From positions 1 through 39,429 of the forward strand of contig CABMII010000056.1 in assembly GCA_902386255.1 (NCBI GenBank): DNA of 39,429 nt. The letters run 5' to 3'. Positions 39,305-39,429 of the stretch are shown piece by piece. The stretch is from an uncultured archaeon (GTDB taxonomy: Archaea > Halobacteriota > Methanosarcinia > Methanosarcinales > Methanoperedenaceae). The translations under genes and the position numbers were made by a program. The notes below the pieces were generated by a model. It worked only from the letters and a program-made list of their open reading frames with translations, did no database searches and had not been told where the DNA came from. The stretch's first letter is position 1. Every line of letters starts with the position of its first letter.

Positions 39305-39429
39305 TTATGTTCCCTGCAAATACTCATCAGTTATTTCGCTCGCACTCAAAGAACGGTTGTAGATTTTTACTTCGTCTATTTTTCCGCTGAAATAACCAAA
39401 ACTTGCCGAAGAGCCGCCGATAAATATAT
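39305..39429 (-). CDS. C-terminal end of a LamG/concanavalin-like protein (partial)
   Basis: The last 41 codons of a gene entering from the right. The residues end FSGKIDEVKIYNRSLSASEITDEYLQGT, the typical final strands of a LamG-type jelly-roll domain (consensus IDEVRIYNRALS.EEI). Such domains bind carbohydrate and are usual in large secreted archaeal proteins. The rest is outside the window. Confidence 0.75.
   Translation of the reverse strand, partial: IFIGGSSASFGYFSGKIDEVKIYNRSLSASEITDEYLQGT

Overview
The window looks like chromosome from a methane-cycling archaeon of the Methanosarcinales, most plausibly a nitrate-type anaerobic methanotroph (Candidatus Methanoperedens / ANME-2d). The evidence is an McrD gene, a long operon of soluble heterodisulfide-reductase genes (HdrA/B/C, MvhD, FrhB and an FdhA-like protein), a form III RuBisCO, an archaeal prolyl-tRNA synthetase, archaeal TATA elements, GGTGA ribosome binding sites and a NarGH-like molybdoenzyme operon. 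The species name is inference; the archaeal methanogen/ANME gene content is read directly.

Layout. 1-816: almost gene-free, with two matching hairpin elements. 817-9355: housekeeping and small genes (proS, a 40-aa protein, form III RuBisCO, a cupredoxin-like lipoprotein that lacks copper ligands, a radical SAM protein, a GYD-domain protein, a peptide-deformylase-like protein, a DUF5611-like protein coupled to a chorismate-lyase-like protein, carA). 9436-10186: a palindromic operator, a 52-aa ORF and a mcrD with no mcr structural genes beside it. 10281-22135: one tightly coupled electron-transfer operon in the order HdrD-like, HdrC, HdrB, a 36-aa mini-ORF, an HdrA-HdrA fusion, MvhD, HdrA, MvhD, FrhB, a repeat protein, an FdhA/NuoG-like protein and a small basic protein. 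It would encode a cytoplasmic F420-linked flavin-bifurcating or confurcating complex handling CoM-S-S-CoB/thiols, F420 and perhaps ferredoxin.

22147-33423: a type I restriction-modification locus (hsdR, hsdS, hsdM, all on the minus strand) interrupted by about six toxin-antitoxin-like modules. Three of these are flanked by a second, partial copy of the end of the neighbouring hsd gene. 33740-38957: a four-gene minus-strand operon for a type II DMSO-reductase-family enzyme (NarG-like catalytic subunit, NarH-like Fe-S subunit, EbdC/SerC-like heme subunit, TorD/NarJ-like chaperone), with no export signal visible on any subunit. 39186-39429: a small ORF and the C-terminal end of a LamG-type protein running off the window.

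Most notable: (1) a 36-codon ORF bridges hdrB and hdrA by ATGA overlaps at both ends, and a 10-bp hairpin buries the hdrA start codon; (2) the duplicated hsd gene ends around toxin-antitoxin cassettes; (3) several genes carry single-base lesions or unusual starts (ATT and ACG starts, in-frame TAA in hdrA and in a small gene, a nucleotidyltransferase with two one-base frameshifts), which are either real biology or consensus errors; (4) a Nar-like module that appears to lack any export signal.
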